Assembly: GCF_000018545.1 (NCBI RefSeq)
Contig: NC_012587.1
Span: 186,001-250,000, forward strand
Source: Sinorhizobium fredii NGR234
Lineage (GTDB): Bacteria; Pseudomonadota; Alphaproteobacteria; Rhizobiales; Rhizobiaceae
Length of the DNA: 64,000 bases
Direction of reading: 5' to 3'
Under the pieces are notes generated by a model. It had not been told where the DNA came from, searched no databases, and saw nothing but the letters and a program-made list of their open reading frames with translations. Below, piece after piece: positions 44,345 through 52,700 of this stretch (positions within the stretch are counted from its first letter, which is position 1; each line of letters opens with the position of its first letter). The position numbers and the translations under genes were made by a program.

Positions 44345-45645
44345 CTGGAAGCCGCCGCCCTCTTTTCCGGTTTTTGTCGCGGCGGCGGGTTGATGAATGC
44401 ACCTGGTTTGTTGACGGTGTTGCGGTGCAGCCGCTCGGCGATCGCTTCTGCTCCGGCATCGGTGCCGGCAACGGAATAGAAGTTGCCGCGAACCTGGATC
44501 GACGCCGCCATCAGCCGGAACATCGCCGCGCTCAGTTCCGCATCCGGTAGCCGGGGCGCCACCCAGAAGGCATCGAGCGGTTGCTGGTCCGTCAGCCCCG
44601 CGATGTCGAAAACGGCCCTGCCGAGAATTTTGACCGGTCTGCCCTGTTTCAAGGCGTGCAGCCCGGCGGTCGAGTTGACCGTCACCATGCCGGCGCTCTT
44701 CTCCGTCAGCAGATCCAGATTTCCACCGTCGAGATAGATGACCCGCTCGCTGATTCCGAGCGCCGCCGATTGCTGGGCGATGATCCTGCGCCAGGGGATC
44801 AGGCTGTTGTCGAGCGGGTGCACCTTGATGGCGAGCTTGCTGGTGGCCGGTGCATGGCGCGCGAAGGAGGCGAGGATATCCGCAATCGCCTCTTTCTGGC
44901 TGTTGAAGGGAGAGTGTGCCCGCAATTGGAAGTCGGTCTCGAGCTGCAGCGGGTAGACGAAATAGGGCTCGCTTGCCGAGGTGAGCGAGCCGATCAGCCT
45001 GTCTGCCGCTCTTCGCTGGCGCTTGCTCACAACCAGGCGCCTTACCCAGCCGGCATATTCCGCCAGCGGATGAAAGATCGCGTGGCGGCGATAACCGGGG
45101 AAAAGAAACCAGAGGAAGACATTCGGCAGATTGTAAAGGAGGTCATAGGCCGCTTCGGCAAGGAAGGTCTGCGTGTGTTGCCGCTGCCAGTCCGGCTCCG
45201 GCAGCCCGGCCGCCGCGCTGAGGATCTGCTGGGGATCGGCAGGAAAATGCGAGTTGGACGACATGCCGCCGCGCTCGAGTGTCAGCCAGTCGGGCCTCAG
45301 ATAGCCCATTTCGACGACGAAGACCTCAGCTCCGACCCGGCGCGCTGCAGCGATGGCCGCCTGGTGGTAGGGGCGTTCCTCGCCGAGAAGGACGAGGTCG
45401 CTGACGGAATGGCGGCGCAGGAATGCCTCCACACAAGCCGCCCAATCGTCGATCGTGCCACGATAGTTGTGCGCGCCGCCCCGTCGCCAGAAGATCTGGT
45501 CGCCCGCGTTGAGATTGATGCGCAGGCAGATGTGGCCGAATGCCTCGAGCCGCGTGGCGATCTTGGCGAAAATCGGCGAGGAGGGGCCCTGCAGGAACAG
45601 GAAAGTCCGCCGTGGCCGCTGCTGGATCGTCGTGCCTGCCGTCAT
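44314..45645 (-). CDS. rkpJ: RkpJ, KpsS-like capsule polysaccharide export/Kdo-transferase protein
   Basis: A 443-residue protein from ATG 45645 (MTAGTTIQQRPRRTFLFLQG). It has the capsule_synth features: RTFLFLQGPSSPIFAKIATRLEAFGH near the N terminus, YFVYPLQLETDFQLRAHSPF, LAIKVHPLDN and VNSTAGLHALKQGRPVKILG. KpsS/KpsC-type proteins add the Kdo linker to a lipid acceptor for group 2 capsules. It is the last gene of the rkpAGHIJ run, 24 bp after rkpI. It is required for K-antigen production in Sinorhizobium. Confidence 0.92.
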   Translation of the reverse strand: MTAGTTIQQRPRRTFLFLQGPSSPIFAKIATRLEAFGHICLRINLNAGDQIFWRRGGAHNYRGTIDDWAACVEAFLRRHSVSDLVLLGEERPYHQAAIAAARRVGAEVFVVEMGYLRPDWLTLERGGMSSNSHFPADPQQILSAAAGLPEPDWQRQHTQTFLAEAAYDLLYNLPNVFLWFLFPGYRRHAIFHPLAEYAGWVRRLVVSKRQRRAADRLIGSLTSASEPYFVYPLQLETDFQLRAHSPFNSQKEAIADILASFARHAPATSKLAIKVHPLDNSLIPWRRIIAQQSAALGISERVIYLDGGNLDLLTEKSAGMVTVNSTAGLHALKQGRPVKILGRAVFDIAGLTDQQPLDAFWVAPRLPDAELSAAMFRLMAASIQVRGNFYSVAGTDAGAEAIAERLHRNTVNKPGAFINPPPRQKPEKRAAASSQATPARKRS

Positions 45646-45669
45646 GCTCAAAATTCCCCGCGGTCGCCG

Positions 45670-47289
45670 CTATTGCAGCGCGTCCTTGTGCAGATTGGCG
45701 TGCTTGAGCAGGGCACGCAGAAGATTCCACGGGTCCTCGTCCTGCGGTGGTTTGGGACGCTGATTTGCCGGGCGCGCCTTGGCAAGCGGGACGATGAAAT
45801 AATCCGTGCGCGGATCGGGAAAAGGGTCGGCAAAGGATTTGAGGAGCGGAGCATGATCACCGTAGAAGACGAGCCAAACGGGGCGATCCAATCTGTCCAG
45901 GCCGTCGACCAGTTTCTTCAGTGCGGCATCCGATTGCTGAAGGATCGCCAGGTAGATCTCGACCGGATTGGTGAGCGCTTCAACGCGGCCCGGCTCCCAA
46001 GGACCGTGATTGGCCATCGAGGCCACGAAAAAGAGCCCGCTTTCGTCGTCGGGGAGCTTCTGCGTCTCTTCCAGAACTCTGGCGGTCAACACGGCGTCGG
46101 AGACGTAGAGACCATCTTGGGACGGATCATGGTCGAAGGCGTCGAGCATGGTCAGCGTGTCGAAGCCCAACACCGGCATCGCCTTGTGGCGCAGGAAGAA
46201 GGTCCGGTCATAAGGATGAATGAAATGGGTGCGCCAGCCGGCCCGCTTCAACTTTCCCGGCCAGACGACATCGGCATAGTGGGAGGCGCGAAGATAGGGA
46301 TAGCTCGCATCGACATGGATATCGTCCGGCACCAGGCCGCTCAGGACGGCGAATTCGGTGCGCAGCGTGTAGCCGCCTTCGAAGACGTTGCTCAGCCGGC
46401 CCCATTGCACCGCCTGCTGGCGCAGCCTGTCGATCGCCGGCAGCTTGATCGTGTCCACGCCGAAATGCCGCATGTCGATGAAGGATTCCGATTGCCAGAC
46501 GACGATCAGCGGCGCGTCCTCGTGGCCGATCAGCTCATGGACGGCGGCGCGCAGGCGTTCGGAGAGTTCGGCGACGATCTTCTCGCGCTTGACCCCCAGC
46601 CAGACGATGAAATGGAAGACGACCGAGCCGAAGGTGCCGAAGCGCACCGTGCTCATCTTGACGTTGACCTTCTTCCCCATCAGACGCTGCACGAGGGCGG
46701 CGGTGGGGCGGTTGACCGGACCGTAGAACAGCGAGAGCCAGGGTCCTGCGGCGATCCCGATCATCACCAGAATCCAAAACATCTTGTCGCGTGCCGGCAG
46801 CACCGTCGGCTCGAAATACATGTAGAGGCCCGAGACGCCGAAGACGTAGAGGACGGCGACGATCCAGAACACGATGTTCAGCGACGTCGCGTAGAAGATC
46901 GACTTGTATTTGAACACGTCGGCGACGAGGGCGATGTCGGAGAAGACCAGTGGCTCGCGGATGAACTTGAACTTCGCACGGGAAATGCCGGTGAAGATGA
47001 TGAAGAAGCTCATGACCCCGGCAGCCGCGTAAAGCGGTCGCCAGGAGATTGCGAAAAAGCCGGCGAAGACGAGCGCTATCACCGGCAGCCTGGCAAGGAC
47101 GTCGATGATGTCCTGATTACGGCCATGGGGAGACGCGTTCCTTCGGCGCTCGCGGGCCGGCAAGGCAAATCGATCGGTGAAGAAGATCACGCCGCAGGAC
47201 AGCAGATAGCAGCCGAGCGTCAACGGTGCCGGATAGTCGTGCAACTGGATGGGAAGAAGCGCCAAGCCGATACCTTTGAGCAATTTCAC
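45670..47289 (-). CDS. rkpI: RkpI, membrane-anchored LtaS-like sulfatase-superfamily protein
   Basis: A 539-residue protein with GTG start at 47289. The first 220 residues contain about five transmembrane helices. The C-terminal half is an alkaline-phosphatase-superfamily domain. Probable metal or catalytic residues are Glu268 (VVWQSESF), the nucleophile Thr308 (GGYTLRTEFAVLSGL) and Asp/His in VFYGDHAPLL near 474. The layout (ESF, then TxxEF, then FIHPYDRTFFLR, then GDHAP) matches LtaS/OpgB phosphoglycerol transferases rather than true sulfatases, which need a Cys/Ser maturation motif. It may add a phospho-headgroup to the lipid made by RkpA/G/H; this is inference. Confidence 0.88.
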   Translation of the reverse strand: MKLLKGIGLALLPIQLHDYPAPLTLGCYLLSCGVIFFTDRFALPARERRRNASPHGRNQDIIDVLARLPVIALVFAGFFAISWRPLYAAAGVMSFFIIFTGISRAKFKFIREPLVFSDIALVADVFKYKSIFYATSLNIVFWIVAVLYVFGVSGLYMYFEPTVLPARDKMFWILVMIGIAAGPWLSLFYGPVNRPTAALVQRLMGKKVNVKMSTVRFGTFGSVVFHFIVWLGVKREKIVAELSERLRAAVHELIGHEDAPLIVVWQSESFIDMRHFGVDTIKLPAIDRLRQQAVQWGRLSNVFEGGYTLRTEFAVLSGLVPDDIHVDASYPYLRASHYADVVWPGKLKRAGWRTHFIHPYDRTFFLRHKAMPVLGFDTLTMLDAFDHDPSQDGLYVSDAVLTARVLEETQKLPDDESGLFFVASMANHGPWEPGRVEALTNPVEIYLAILQQSDAALKKLVDGLDRLDRPVWLVFYGDHAPLLKSFADPFPDPRTDYFIVPLAKARPANQRPKPPQDEDPWNLLRALLKHANLHKDALQ

Positions 47290-47375
47290 CGCCGAAACCG
47301 CCTCGGCAGCAGGCCGTCATCCACTTAGAGGCTAACGTCCACCGGCACAAGCGCGCGCGACGGGGAGTTCCACCG

Positions 47376-48179
47376 TCACCGTCCCCGGCTGCGCTCGATC
47401 GCCCGGTCGAACCACCAGTTGATGAGCGGCCGAACCGCCGGGCCGAAGCGGCCGAGCAGGAAAAGCGTAAGGCCGAAATAGATCTCGAAGCGTTTCCTAT
47501 CGATGCCGTCGACGATTTTCCGGGCAACGGCCTCGGCGCTCCAGGGGCGGACGACGCCCATCACCACGCTTGCCTCGCGCGGGCGCTCTGCGATTTCCCG
47601 CTCGAATTGCGGCGTTTCGGTATCCGGCGGATAGCCCACCGATACGCCGACGCCGTGGCAGCGCGCTTCGCTGCGCAGCGCTTCGGCAAAGCCGCGCAGG
47701 GCGAATTTCGACGCGCAATAGGCCGTGTAGCCGTATATGCCGATAAGTCCGCTACCCGAGGAAATCATCACGATATGCCCGCTGCGCCGCTGCACCATGT
47801 CCGGGTAGACGGCGCGCACCGCGTGCACGGTACCGGAGAAGTTCGTTTCCATCTGACGACGGAAGGCGGCGCTCGACGCATCGAGGAACGGCGCCGGTTC
47901 GACAATGCCTGCGGACGTCACGAGAATATCGCAGGGGCCCAGCGCCTCGATGCAGCGGCCGATCGCCGGGCCGATTTTTGCCTCGTTCGCGACATCGGCG
48001 GCTTCGATATGGATATCGCCTTGCCGCGCGCCGTATTTGGAGACAAGCGTCTGCGCCGCCAGTTCCAGGAGATCGCGCGAGCGCGCAATCAGTGACAGCC
48101 GAGCGCCGCGGCTTGCATAGAGGGACGCGAGTGCCAGGCCGATGCCGCTCGAGCCGCCGGTGATGATCACATGGGTCAT
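47376..48179 (-). CDS. rkpH: RkpH, short-chain dehydrogenase resembling 3-ketosphinganine reductase
   Basis: A 267-residue SDR. The NADP motif is TGGSSGIG (7-14), the catalytic serine near 141, and Tyr154-x-x-x-Lys158 (YTAYCASKFALRG). The segment YPPDTETPQF (183-192) is the signature seen in eukaryotic 3-ketodihydrosphingosine reductases. A C-terminal hydrophobic segment (FGLTLFLLGRFGPAVRPLINWWF) suggests membrane attachment. It probably reduces the 3-keto group of the RkpG product. A repeat (48223-48337) separates it from rkpG. Confidence 0.92.
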   Translation of the reverse strand: MTHVIITGGSSGIGLALASLYASRGARLSLIARSRDLLELAAQTLVSKYGARQGDIHIEAADVANEAKIGPAIGRCIEALGPCDILVTSAGIVEPAPFLDASSAAFRRQMETNFSGTVHAVRAVYPDMVQRRSGHIVMISSGSGLIGIYGYTAYCASKFALRGFAEALRSEARCHGVGVSVGYPPDTETPQFEREIAERPREASVVMGVVRPWSAEAVARKIVDGIDRKRFEIYFGLTLFLLGRFGPAVRPLINWWFDRAIERSRGR

Positions 48180-48222
48180 GCGGTAACCTGCCTGCCGCCG
48201 CGGCTCGACGCAGCCACGATGT

Positions 48223-48337
48223 CTAGATCACGATGATTTTAGGTCGGATCGACCCATTCATGAACGTGATCGATTCTAATGGGTTAGAGCGGGATGCGGG
48301 CGGAAAACCGGCACACACTTTTCCTCATCCCGCTCTA
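48223..48337. repeat. Dispersed approx. 115-bp intergenic repeat, copy 2, between rkpG and rkpH
   Basis: Nearly identical to 24722-24837, in the same orientation. The main difference is in the first palindrome: here CGACCCATTCATGAACG replaces CGACCTAAAATCATGAACG, so that hairpin is lost. The second palindrome (TAGAGCGGGATG with CATCCCGCTCTA) is kept. Its right end includes 48335-48337, the TAG stop of rkpG on the minus strand. Confidence 0.85.
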
Positions 48338-49750
48338 ACGCGCCGAAAGCGTCTTCAGCATTTGGTCGATATCGACACCGCCGAGGCCGAAATTCCGTTC
48401 GACGAGATCCTTCAGGCGTTCGGCCGTCAGCGTCACGGTACGGCGGATCTGTTCCTCCGTATGCTCGCTGGTGATGAAGTAACGCAGCCGCGCCATGCCC
48501 TCCGGAACGGCGGGATGGATGATCGGCAGCACATTGATGCCGGCGGCGAGCAGGTCGTTCGACAGCTGCACGGCTCTAAGCGAATCGCCGACGATCACCG
48601 GCACGACCGAGTAACCGCCGCTCAAGCCGGTGTCGAGACCGGCCTCCTTAGCAAGTTTCAGGAACAGGGCGCCGTTGCGCCTCAGCGCTGCGGTGCGCTC
48701 CGGTTCCCGTTCGAGAACGTCGATGCTTGCAACCGCCGATGCGCCGAGAACGGGCGCGAGACCGACGCTGTAGACGAAGCCGCCGGCTGACGCCTTGAGC
48801 ACCGCCGCAAGCGCCTCGCTGCCGGCGATATAACCGCCGCAGCTCGAGGTGGTTTTCGAGAGCGTCCCCATCCAGATGTCGACCTCGTGAGGATCGACGC
48901 CGAAATGCTCGGCCAGGCCCTTGCCCCGCCGGCCCAGTACGCCCAGCGAATGGGCCTCGTCGACCATCAGCCAGAAGCCGAATTCCGCCTTGAGCTTGAG
49001 AAGCGCCGGCAGGTTGGCGACATCGCCGTCCATCGAATAGATGCCTTCGACAATCACCAGGATGTGGCGATAGTCGCCGGAAACGGTGCGCAGCACATGT
49101 TCGAGGTCGGCCGTATCGTTGTGCTTGAACAGGCGGCGCGCCGCGCCCGAGAGCTTGATGCCGGCAAGGGCGCTGTTGTGGATGAACTCGTCATGGATGA
49201 CGAGATCCTTCGGCCCCAACAGGCAGCCTATGGCCGCGACATTGGTGAGATAACCGCTGACGAAACAGACGGCCGCCTCGACGCCGTAGAAGCGCGCGAT
49301 CCGCTCCTCGAGCTCGACGTGAACCGGTCTTTCGCCTGCCACGAGCCGGCTCGCCGAGGCGGAAATTCCGAAGGTCTCGATCGTCTCGCGCGCGCGCTCG
49401 AGCACGTGGGCGTGTCTGTTCAGCCCGAGATAGTCATAGGATGCGAAGTTGACGAGCTTGCGGCCGTCGATCATCGTCGTCGCGCCGGCGGCCGTCTGAT
49501 GCGCCCGATAGAACGGATTGGCGATGCCGAGCTGCTCGCTCGCGAACTTCTGCGCCTGCACCTGCTTGTATTCGGGCAGATCCTCGAAGCGCGCCTGTTG
49601 GCGGCGCGGCGCAGGCGGCAAGTCCCGTTCCGAGCGCGCCATTCGGTTGCGCTCCGAGGATTGATGCGTGTTCCTCATCCTGTCCAGCAGGTTCTCCCTG
49701 AGGCTGCTGTTCATCTTGGAGAAGGTCTGGCCGTTTCCGTCCTTGCTCAT
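48335..49750 (-). CDS. rkpG: RkpG, alpha-oxoamine synthase (AONS/serine palmitoyltransferase-like)
   Basis: A 471-residue PLP enzyme with a 60-residue N-terminal extension. NFASYDYLGLNRHAHV, ASRLVAGERPVHVELEERI, the aspartate in LMVDEAHSLGVLG (Asp264) and Schiff-base Lys299 (GTLSKTTSSCGG) define the alpha-oxoamine synthase family. Such enzymes condense an acyl thioester with an amino acid and release CO2. Its ATG overlaps the rkpA stop by 4 bp, so it should take the acyl chain from the RkpA ACP. The stop codon lies in a dispersed repeat. Confidence 0.93.
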   Translation of the reverse strand: MSKDGNGQTFSKMNSSLRENLLDRMRNTHQSSERNRMARSERDLPPAPRRQQARFEDLPEYKQVQAQKFASEQLGIANPFYRAHQTAAGATTMIDGRKLVNFASYDYLGLNRHAHVLERARETIETFGISASASRLVAGERPVHVELEERIARFYGVEAAVCFVSGYLTNVAAIGCLLGPKDLVIHDEFIHNSALAGIKLSGAARRLFKHNDTADLEHVLRTVSGDYRHILVIVEGIYSMDGDVANLPALLKLKAEFGFWLMVDEAHSLGVLGRRGKGLAEHFGVDPHEVDIWMGTLSKTTSSCGGYIAGSEALAAVLKASAGGFVYSVGLAPVLGASAVASIDVLEREPERTAALRRNGALFLKLAKEAGLDTGLSGGYSVVPVIVGDSLRAVQLSNDLLAAGINVLPIIHPAVPEGMARLRYFITSEHTEEQIRRTVTLTAERLKDLVERNFGLGGVDIDQMLKTLSAR

Positions 49751-52700
49751 TGGCTCAGTGCTTTTTCCTTGGCTGCTCCGACATGGCGTTGCGTCAGTTC
49801 GGTGACGAGCTTGTCGTCGCCGGCTTCGCCATCGTCGCTCTGATCGCGCTTGCTGACCTTTTCGTAAAGCTTGCGCGCAACATCGCCGACGGTCGTGTTG
49901 TCGGCGACGCCGCTAAGCGGCATGTCGAAGCCGGTATTCTGCTGGAAGCTGATGCCGAGCTCCACCGCCATCAGGCTGTCGAGGCCGATTTCCTTCAGGA
50001 TCTTGCCGCGCGTCACCGTGTCCTTGGCCACCCGGAGAATGGCGGCGATCTCGCCCGCGACCAGGTCGAACAGGATATCCTCCGCCTCCTGCGGCGCCTT
50101 GCCCTCGATCATCGCCACGAGGTCCATCTTGGTGCCTTCGGTGCCGGAGGCGTGCTGGTCGGCACTGCGCAGGATGACCTCGAAGAGGGCATTTCGGGTA
50201 ACCGGCAGATTGCGCGCCGCACCCCAGTCGATCTCGGAGATCATGACGACGGCCGCGTCGATGCTGCCCGGATCGGCGGCAATATGGCTCTCCACCATGT
50301 CGAGCGCCATATGGGCCTTCAGCGCCGTCTTGCCGATACGCTTCGCGAGCAGGTCGTTCACGTCGGCGTTCTGCGTCAGATAACCCGCATCGGCGATCGC
50401 GCCGAACCCGACTGCCAGCCCTGCCAGCCCCGCCGCACGACGGGTGCGGGCGAGGCCTTCGAGATAACCGTTGGCGGCCACATAGTTTGCCTGGCCCGGA
50501 TTGCCGACGAGCGTCGTTGCCGAGGAGAACAAGATGAAGTTGTCGAGCGTGTCCTGGCGGGTCAGGCGGTCGAGGATCGCTGCGCCCTTCGCCTTGACAT
50601 CGATGACCGGCCTGTTGCGCTCGCGGGTCAGGTTGCTGATCAGGGCATCGTCGAGCACCATTGCCGCATGCACGATCGAGCGTAGCGGCGCTTGCCCCCG
50701 GAGCGTCGCGAGAAGCGCTTCCACAGCCGTGGCATCGGTGACATCACAGGCGTGCAGCGATGCCGCCACGCCGGCCTTCTTCCAGCGCTCGACCATCGCG
50801 CTCGTCGCGGTATCCGGCTGGCCGCGGCGTGAACAGAGGGCGATGTTGCGCGCCCCTTTCTCGACGAGCCAGTTCGCCGCAACAAGACCGAAGCCGCCGA
50901 TGCCGCCGACAACGAGATGCATGCCATCCGGATCGACCTTCATGCCCCGACGCGGCTTCGCGGCAATCTCGTGCTTGCCGGCGACCGGCGGGAGCACGAC
51001 GATCTTGCCGATATGGCCGGCATTCTGCATCAGCCGGAACGCATTGCCGATTTCGTCGAAATCGAAGGCGCGGTAGGGAAGCGGCGTCAGTCTGCCCTGA
51101 TCGAAGAGTTCGCCGATCTCCATGAAGATCTGCTTGGTCAGCTCCGGCTGATTGACGAGGAGCTGGTCCGCGTCGATGCCGAAATAGCTGACGTTGCGGC
51201 GGAACGGCCTGAGGCCGATCTTGCTGTCGGCGTAATAGTCGCGCTTGCCGAGCTCCAGGAAGCGCCCGAACGGTTTGACGAGCGCGAGGCTCTGTTCCAT
51301 TGCCTCGGCGAAGAGAGAGTTGAGGACGAGATCCACCCCTTCGCCGCCGGTGACGGACCGGACGTCGTTGACGAAGCCGAGCGAACGGGAATCGAAGACG
51401 TGGTCGGCGCCGAGCATCGTCAGGAACCGTCGTTTTTCGCGGGTTCCGGCCGTCGCGATGACCTTGGCGCCCTTCAGTTTGGCAACCTGGAGCGCGGCGA
51501 GGCCGACGCCGCCGGCGGCGCCGTGGATGAGAATCGTTTCGCCCGACCGGATACGTCCGAGCTCGACCATCGCATAATAGGCGGTGAGGAACGCGACCGG
51601 CAGGGTGGCGGCCGCCACCGGGCTGATCGTCTGCGGCAGCTTGGCGACGCCGGCCCGGGAGACGACCGCATGCGTCGAGAAGGCGGCGGACGCGATCGCC
51701 ATCACCGCGTCGCCGATGGCGAGATCGTCAACCCCTTCGCCGACTTCGACCACATGGCCGGAGAGCTCCATGCCGATCGTCGCGCCGGCGAAGCCGTCTT
51801 CGAGCGCCTCTTCCGGCAGCAGGCCCATCGCCCACATGACGTCGCGGAAGTTGAGACCGGTGGCGGCGACCGAGACGACGATCTCCCCGGGGCCGGCCCG
51901 AGGCACATCGGTTTCTTCCCAGGTAATGCTGCTGACCTGGGAACTGACGCGCTGGCGGATTGTAGCCGCCGAGAAAGCGCTGATCTTGCCTTCGCTCTTG
52001 GCGGCGGGACCGGATACGGCGCGGATTTCCGAGATCAGGCCGGTCGCCCGATCAAGCAGCCATTCACGGTTGGAACCCTCGATGGTGAGCAGCGGCAATG
52101 CCGAGGCGAGCATCTCCTCGCGGCTCGCCGTCTGGTCGGCGAGATCGAGTGAATGAACGTCGAGGAATTCGTACTCGTTCTGCAGCACGCGGACGAATGT
52201 CCACAAGCCGGAATTCACGCCCGAGCTTGCCGATTCCGACACGGGCGCGCCGCCCGGCGCCACCAGCACCAGACGGGGACGTGCCTCTCCGACGAGTTCG
52301 GCGTTCGCGACGCGCTGCTTCAGCGTTTCGGCAAAGGCGCTGAGCGCCAGCACCTGTGTTTGCAGCAAGGCGGAATCGCCGTCGCCAACATGGTCTGTTG
52401 TCGCAGAGAGGAAAACCGCGCGGACCGGTTTTTCGCCGAACCCGTCGAGCGCTGTCCCGAGCAGGTCGATATCGGCGACCATGTCGCCCGAGACGGCAAC
52501 CGGGATCGCGCCAGCGGCAGCCGAGCTGCCCCGGACGCCCGTTTCGACCAGCAGATAGGGAATTCCGCCAGCGGCGCTTGCCAGCGGCCCGGCTGCGACG
52601 GCCGTGCCGCGCGCCTCGATCAGGATCGCATTGCCGTGCGGGCATTCGCAATCGCTGACGCTGACGTCGGCGAGTTCGAGTTCGGCCAGACATTTCTGCC

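Noticed and set aside
45670..47289. Reading RkpI as a true sulfatase
   Set aside because: No Cys/Ser-x-Pro/Ala-x-Arg maturation motif; the active-site order fits LtaS-type transferases better.
44581..47328. A 915-residue plus-strand open frame across rkpJ and rkpI
   Set aside because: It spans two well supported minus-strand genes and has shadow composition; no start signal or domain.
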